Source: Halorussus vallis (lineage in GTDB: Archaea; Halobacteriota; Halobacteria; Halobacteriales; Haladaptataceae). From it: a stretch of 64,000 nt of DNA. Shown here in pieces: positions 60,570 through 64,000 of the stretch (position 1 is the stretch's first letter; every line of letters starts with the position of its first letter). The notes beneath the pieces were generated by a model, which worked only from the letters and a program-made list of their open reading frames with translations, ran no database searches and was not told the origin of the DNA. The stretch covers positions 1,860,001 to 1,924,000 of the forward strand of contig NZ_CP100000.1 in NCBI RefSeq assembly GCF_024138165.1. The letters are read 5' to 3'. The position numbers were made by a program, and so were the translations under genes.

Positions 60570-61928
60570 CTACTCCTTCTCGCCCGACCCGAGCGCGCTC
60601 TCGCCGACCTTCTCGTGGCCCTCGATGCGCTCTTTGCCGCCCATGTAGGGCCGCAGCGCCTCGGGAACCGTGACGGTGCCGTCGTCGTTCTGGTAGTACT
60701 CCAGAACGGCGACCATCACGCGGGGCAGCGCCAGTCCCGAGGCGTTGAGCGTGTGGAGGTACTCGGCCGACTCGTGGCGCTCGGGGCGGTAGCGCAGGCC
60801 CGCGCGCCGGGCCTGGAAGTCCTCGAAGTTCGAGGCGGTCGAGACTTCGAGCCAGCGGCCGCCCTCCTCGGGACCGTCGTCCATGTCGTCGCCGGGCGCC
60901 CACACTTCGAGGTCGATCTGCTTGGCGGCCTTGAACCCGAGGTCGCCCGTGCAGAGTTCGAGGACGCGGTAGGGGAGTTCGAGTCGCCGAAGGACCTCCT
61001 CGGCTTCGTCGAGCAGCGCGTCGAGGCGGTCGTAGCTCGTCTCGGGTTCGACGAAGTTGACCATCTCGACCTTGTTGAACTGGTGGACCCGGACGATGCC
61101 CCGGGTTTCGGTGCCGTGCTCGCCCGCCTCGCGCCGGAAGTTCGGCGTGTAGGCCTGGTGCTTCAGCGGGAGGTCCTCCTTCAGGAGGATGTCGTCGGCG
61201 TACATGTTGGTCACCGGCACCTCCGCGGTGGGACAGAGCCAGAGGTCCTCGTCTTCGATCTTGTAGGCGTCCTCGGCGAACTTCGGCAGTTGGCCCGTCC
61301 CGGTCATCGACTCGCTGTCGATGGGGATGGGCGGGAATATCTCCTGGTAGCCCTGCTCGCGGTGGACGTCCATCATGAACTGCATCAGGGCGTGTTCGAG
61401 CCGACAGCCCTCGCCCTTGAGGAAGTAGTAGCCGCTCCCGGTGGTCTTGGCCGCTCGGCGCTCGTCGATGATGTCGAGTTCCTCGCCGAGTTCGTAGTGG
61501 GGCGTCACCGCCGCGGGCAGTTCTCGGAGGTCGTCGAAGCCCTCCCGGCGGAGTTCGACGTTGTCGTCCTCGTCGTCGCCCTCGGGGACGCTCTCGTGGG
61601 GGACCTGGGGCACTTCGAGGAGGATAGCTTCGAGTTTCGACTCCAGTTCGGCCGCGCGCTCCTCGACCTCCTCTATCTCGTCCTTGAGCGCGCCCGAGCG
61701 CTCGATGGCCTCCTGGGCCTCCTCGTCCTTCCCGGCCTGTTTGAGTTCGCCGATCTGCTGGCTTACCTCGTTTCGCTCGTGGCGCAGGTCGTCGCCCCGC
61801 GCCTTGAGTTGCCGCCACTCGTCGTCCATCTCCAGGATTCCGTCGAGGTCCACGTCGTCGGTTCCGCGCTTCCTGAGTCCCTCGCGGACCGCCTCCGGAT
61901 GGTCTCGAATGTAGTTCCGGTCGAGCAT
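60570..61928 (-). CDS. serS: Seryl-tRNA synthetase
   Basis: The 452-residue class II enzyme charges tRNA-Ser. The N-terminal ~110 residues form the long antiparallel coiled-coil arm (ARGDDLRHERNEVSQQIGELKQAG to EVEERAAELESKLEAILL) that grips the tRNA. Class II motif 2 lies in TPNFRREAGEHGTETRGIVRVHQFNKVE near 265 and motif 3 in NASGLALPRVMVAVLEYYQ near 400. TAEVPVTNMY precedes motif 2. The ATG at 61928 fits the family; the longer frame is arginine-rich noise. Confidence 0.96.
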   Translation of the reverse strand: MLDRNYIRDHPEAVREGLRKRGTDDVDLDGILEMDDEWRQLKARGDDLRHERNEVSQQIGELKQAGKDEEAQEAIERSGALKDEIEEVEERAAELESKLEAILLEVPQVPHESVPEGDDEDDNVELRREGFDDLRELPAAVTPHYELGEELDIIDERRAAKTTGSGYYFLKGEGCRLEHALMQFMMDVHREQGYQEIFPPIPIDSESMTGTGQLPKFAEDAYKIEDEDLWLCPTAEVPVTNMYADDILLKEDLPLKHQAYTPNFRREAGEHGTETRGIVRVHQFNKVEMVNFVEPETSYDRLDALLDEAEEVLRRLELPYRVLELCTGDLGFKAAKQIDLEVWAPGDDMDDGPEEGGRWLEVSTASNFEDFQARRAGLRYRPERHESAEYLHTLNASGLALPRVMVAVLEYYQNDDGTVTVPEALRPYMGGKERIEGHEKVGESALGSGEKE

Positions 61929-62074
61929 TCCTACTCTCCACATCCCGCTCCCGGCAAAAAATCGTATCGTTCGTGGGACAGCCACTGGCAAGGCGTGTCG
62001 GGCGGGCGAATCGGCCGGCGGCGACCGAGCGACGCGGCTCCCGCGGCCCGCCGCGTCGACCCGGCGAAAGCGGC

Positions 62075-62971
62075 TCAGCCGACGAATCCGTCGTACCGCA
62101 GCGTCACCCAGTACGACTGACCTCGGTAGTCGACGATCCACCTCCCCGAGTACTCGTCCTCCTTGTACGCCTTGTGTCGCCGGAATCGCTCGACCACCGA
62201 GCGAAACGCCTCGTCGTCGTCGCTCTCGGCGTAGTAGGTGTCGTTCGTCGCGCTCTTCACGACCTTCCGTTCGGCGTCGGTGAGTCCCGTCAGTTCGAAC
62301 AGATAGGTCTGCTTCAGTCGGTCGCCGAACGCCGCCGCGCTTTCGGCGACCTCGGTGGCGGTGTACCGATAGCGCTCGATGGTCACGTTCCGGGTTCGGG
62401 CGGCGTCGACGAGGTATCGCTCGCCCTCGTAGACGACGGCGTCGTACTCCGAGTCGGACGCGAGCACGGACGCCTCGAACTCCGCGGGCGTGTGGGTCAC
62501 GCCGACGCCGAAGTCGTACCCCTCGGTCCGGCGGTCGGAGCGCGGCGGTAACAGGTCGTCGAGCGCGCGCCGGTCGGGGGCCGGCAGGCGCTCGTACTCG
62601 ACCGCGCGCCCGCTCGCAGTCGACTCGGTCGCGTTGTAGTCGATCTCGTAGCTCACGTGGACGGCCTGCCGGGTTCCCGTGACCTCCGAAGACAGTTCGT
62701 AGAAGCGGCCGTCGTACCGGTATATCTGCTCGACGTCGACGGATGGCCTTCTCCCCTCGCCGGTCGCCGACCCGTTCTCGATGGCGCTCCGCACGATGGC
62801 GTCGGCCGCCCTCGGTTTCGCGGCCTCGGACGGAGCGACGGAATGGCTCGCGTAGCGGGCGAGTTCCGTCTCGTTCACGGGTCGCATCTCCAGCGACCCG
62901 ACGGACGAACAGCCGGCGAGGAGCGCGAGCGCGAGGAGGAGGCCGCTGGCGAGGACCAATCGTCGGTTCAT
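62075..62971 (-). CDS. Haloarchaeal lipoprotein, unknown function
   Basis: From the ATG at 62971 the 298-residue protein starts MNRRLVLASGLLLALALLAGCSS, a clean lipobox signal. The mature part repeats a pattern of acidic helices and strands: RPVNETELARYASHSV, IYRYDGRFYELSSEV, EYDAVVYEGERYLVDAART and RWIVDYRGQSYWVTLRYDG. The repeated RYDG/YEGERY-type hairpins suggest tandem small beta domains. No enzyme motif. It is divergent from the metallo-beta-lactamase-fold gene. Confidence 0.65.
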   Translation of the reverse strand: MNRRLVLASGLLLALALLAGCSSVGSLEMRPVNETELARYASHSVAPSEAAKPRAADAIVRSAIENGSATGEGRRPSVDVEQIYRYDGRFYELSSEVTGTRQAVHVSYEIDYNATESTASGRAVEYERLPAPDRRALDDLLPPRSDRRTEGYDFGVGVTHTPAEFEASVLASDSEYDAVVYEGERYLVDAARTRNVTIERYRYTATEVAESAAAFGDRLKQTYLFELTGLTDAERKVVKSATNDTYYAESDDDEAFRSVVERFRRHKAYKEDEYSGRWIVDYRGQSYWVTLRYDGFVG

Positions 62972-63093
62972 ACCCGCCGGATGCGCCGTCGTGGCAAGTG
63001 TTTTATGGAACCTGCGACGGAGAACCGACGAAACCGACGAGGTAGATTTCCCCGAACGAACCACTTTTCTCCCGGCCCGACCACCCACGGGAT

Positions 63094-64000
63094 ATGCACG
63101 CAGGCGACTTGGCCGAGGTCACGCAGGGCGACTGCTCGGACCTCTACTACCTCGACACCGGGATGTACGACACCGACGAGTACGGCGCGGTCTACATCTA
63201 CGACGCCGAGCGCCCGGCCGTGGTCGAAACCGGCATCGGCACCCACGTCGACTACATCTTCGACGCGCTTGACGAACTCGACATCGCGCGGGAGGACGTG
63301 GAGGTCATCGCGCCCACGCACGTCCACCTCGACCACGCCGGCGGCGCGGGCTTCCTCGCGGAGGCCTGCCCGAACGCCGACGTCTACGTCCACGAAATCG
63401 GCGCGCCCCACCTGGTCGACCCCTCCCGGCTGGTCGAGGGGACCAAGGCGGCGGTCGGCGACCAGTGGGAGTACTACGTCGAACCCGAACCCGTCCCCGA
63501 GGACCGCATCGTCGAACTCACCGACGGCGACAGCATCGACCTCGGCGACCACAACCTCGACGTTCACTACGCGCCGGGCCACGCGCCCCACCAGGTCGTC
63601 TTCCACGACACCGACGACGACGCGCTGGTCGCCGGGGACGCCGCGGGCATCTGGGTCCCCTCCGAGGAGATGATCCGCCAGACCTCGCCGCCGTCGAACT
63701 TCGACCTCGAACGGTGCATCGAGGACGCCGAGATGATTCGCGACCTGGACCCCGAGGTGTTGCTGTACACCCACTTCGGTCCGCGCGAGAACGAACCGGG
63801 CGCGATGGACGAGTACGTCACGGTGCTGTCGGGGTGGGTCGAGCGCGTCGAGGCCAAGCGCGAGGAACTGGGCGACGACGAGGCGGTCGTCTCGTTCTTC
63901 GCCGACGAGACCCAGATGATAGACACGTGGGGCGAACGGAAGGCGGCCGAGGAGGAGAAACTCAACACTCGCGGCGTGCTGGCGTATCTCGACTACCGCG
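63094..64000 (+). CDS. Metallo-beta-lactamase-fold hydrolase (3' end outside window)
   Basis: The frame stays open to the window edge, giving 302 residues. The fold marks are present: VIAPTHVHLDHAGGAGFLAEACPNADVYVHE near 70-100 with the H-x-H-x-D-H dinuclear zinc motif (HVHLDH), HYAPGHAPHQVVFHDTDDDALVAGDAAGIW with the third His and bridging Asp near 165-190, and YTHFGPR near 228 with the last His. Spacing fits glyoxalase-II-like or general MBL hydrolases. The substrate is unknown. The C-terminal part is helical and acidic. Confidence 0.88.
   Translation, partial: MHAGDLAEVTQGDCSDLYYLDTGMYDTDEYGAVYIYDAERPAVVETGIGTHVDYIFDALDELDIAREDVEVIAPTHVHLDHAGGAGFLAEACPNADVYVHEIGAPHLVDPSRLVEGTKAAVGDQWEYYVEPEPVPEDRIVELTDGDSIDLGDHNLDVHYAPGHAPHQVVFHDTDDDALVAGDAAGIWVPSEEMIRQTSPPSNFDLERCIEDAEMIRDLDPEVLLYTHFGPRENEPGAMDEYVTVLSGWVERVEAKREELGDDEAVVSFFADETQMIDTWGERKAAEEEKLNTRGVLAYLDYR

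Noticed and set aside
1-64000. CRISPR arrays
   Set aside because: No set of regularly spaced identical repeats with unique spacers was seen; the only regular array is the spacer-free 50-bp tandem repeat at 55612.

Overview
The window is haloarchaeal (class Halobacteria). The chromosomal parts are very GC-rich. Their proteins are rich in Asp and Glu and poor in Lys, TATA boxes sit about 25-30 nt before start codons, and the gene set is archaeal (class I LysRS, archaeal UMP kinase, a MobB-like/MoaE fusion, a PitA-type Cld-ABM fusion, Tat/lipobox lipoproteins). I cannot fix the genus.

Region A (1-5295) is ordinary chromosome: the end of a CocE-type hydrolase, an aspartoacylase-family deacylase, tRNA-Thr(GGU), a haloarchaeal conserved protein, an enoyl-CoA hydratase/isomerase, a dispersed intergenic repeat and nadE.

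Region B (5325-36509, about 31 kb) is an integrative element inserted in tRNA-Gly(CCC). A 42-bp direct repeat, identical to the tRNA 3' part from the anticodon loop onward, lies at 5325-5366 and 36468-36509. The tRNA stays intact on the left, next to a tyrosine integrase. GC content drops visibly inside. In order the element carries: (1) a leftward, tightly overlapping conjugation operon (13293 to 6787) with VirB2-, VirB6-, VirB3-, VirB4- and VirD4-like proteins and no recognisable relaxase; (2) small unknown genes; (3) two divergent Orc1/Cdc6 genes around a possible origin, and a DUF932 protein; (4) a TBP-like protein in front of a complete type I restriction-modification operon (hsdM-hsdS-hsdR), then a HerA/VirD4-type ATPase with a probable nuclease tail; (5) a DUF262-HNH nuclease and a single-fold archaeal histone; (6) a 205-nt structured RNA or leader closed by a perfect 14-bp helix, just before a second tyrosine recombinase; (7) a rightward cluster of a nuclease-methylase-specificity protein, a HEPN protein with a cold-shock-like tail, a possible 24-aa leader peptide and a GHKL ATPase joined to an HExxH metallopeptidase. 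Part 7 is the best candidate for an undescribed defence system.

Region C (36562-64000) is chromosome again: a HARE-type HTH/nuclease-like protein, membrane and zinc-ribbon proteins, an Nmad3-like protein, an arylsulfotransferase-like propeller, a glucose/sorbosone dehydrogenase-like lipoprotein, MoaE, pyrH-lysS, a site-2 protease, a MEDS-GAF-GAF histidine kinase, a PadR regulator, PitA, an acyltransferase, a repeat-filled intergenic region with three 50-bp tandem repeats, an AEC transporter, a CoA-disulfide-reductase-like flavoprotein, serS, lipoproteins and a metallo-beta-lactamase-fold protein cut by the window end.

Inferred working picture: the integrase moves the element in and out of tRNA-Gly, the Orc1/Cdc6 pair may let it replicate, the VirB/VirD4 set moves it between cells, and a dense set of defence-like genes protects it or its host. 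Its own TBP-like protein and histone suggest it also influences transcription and DNA packaging.
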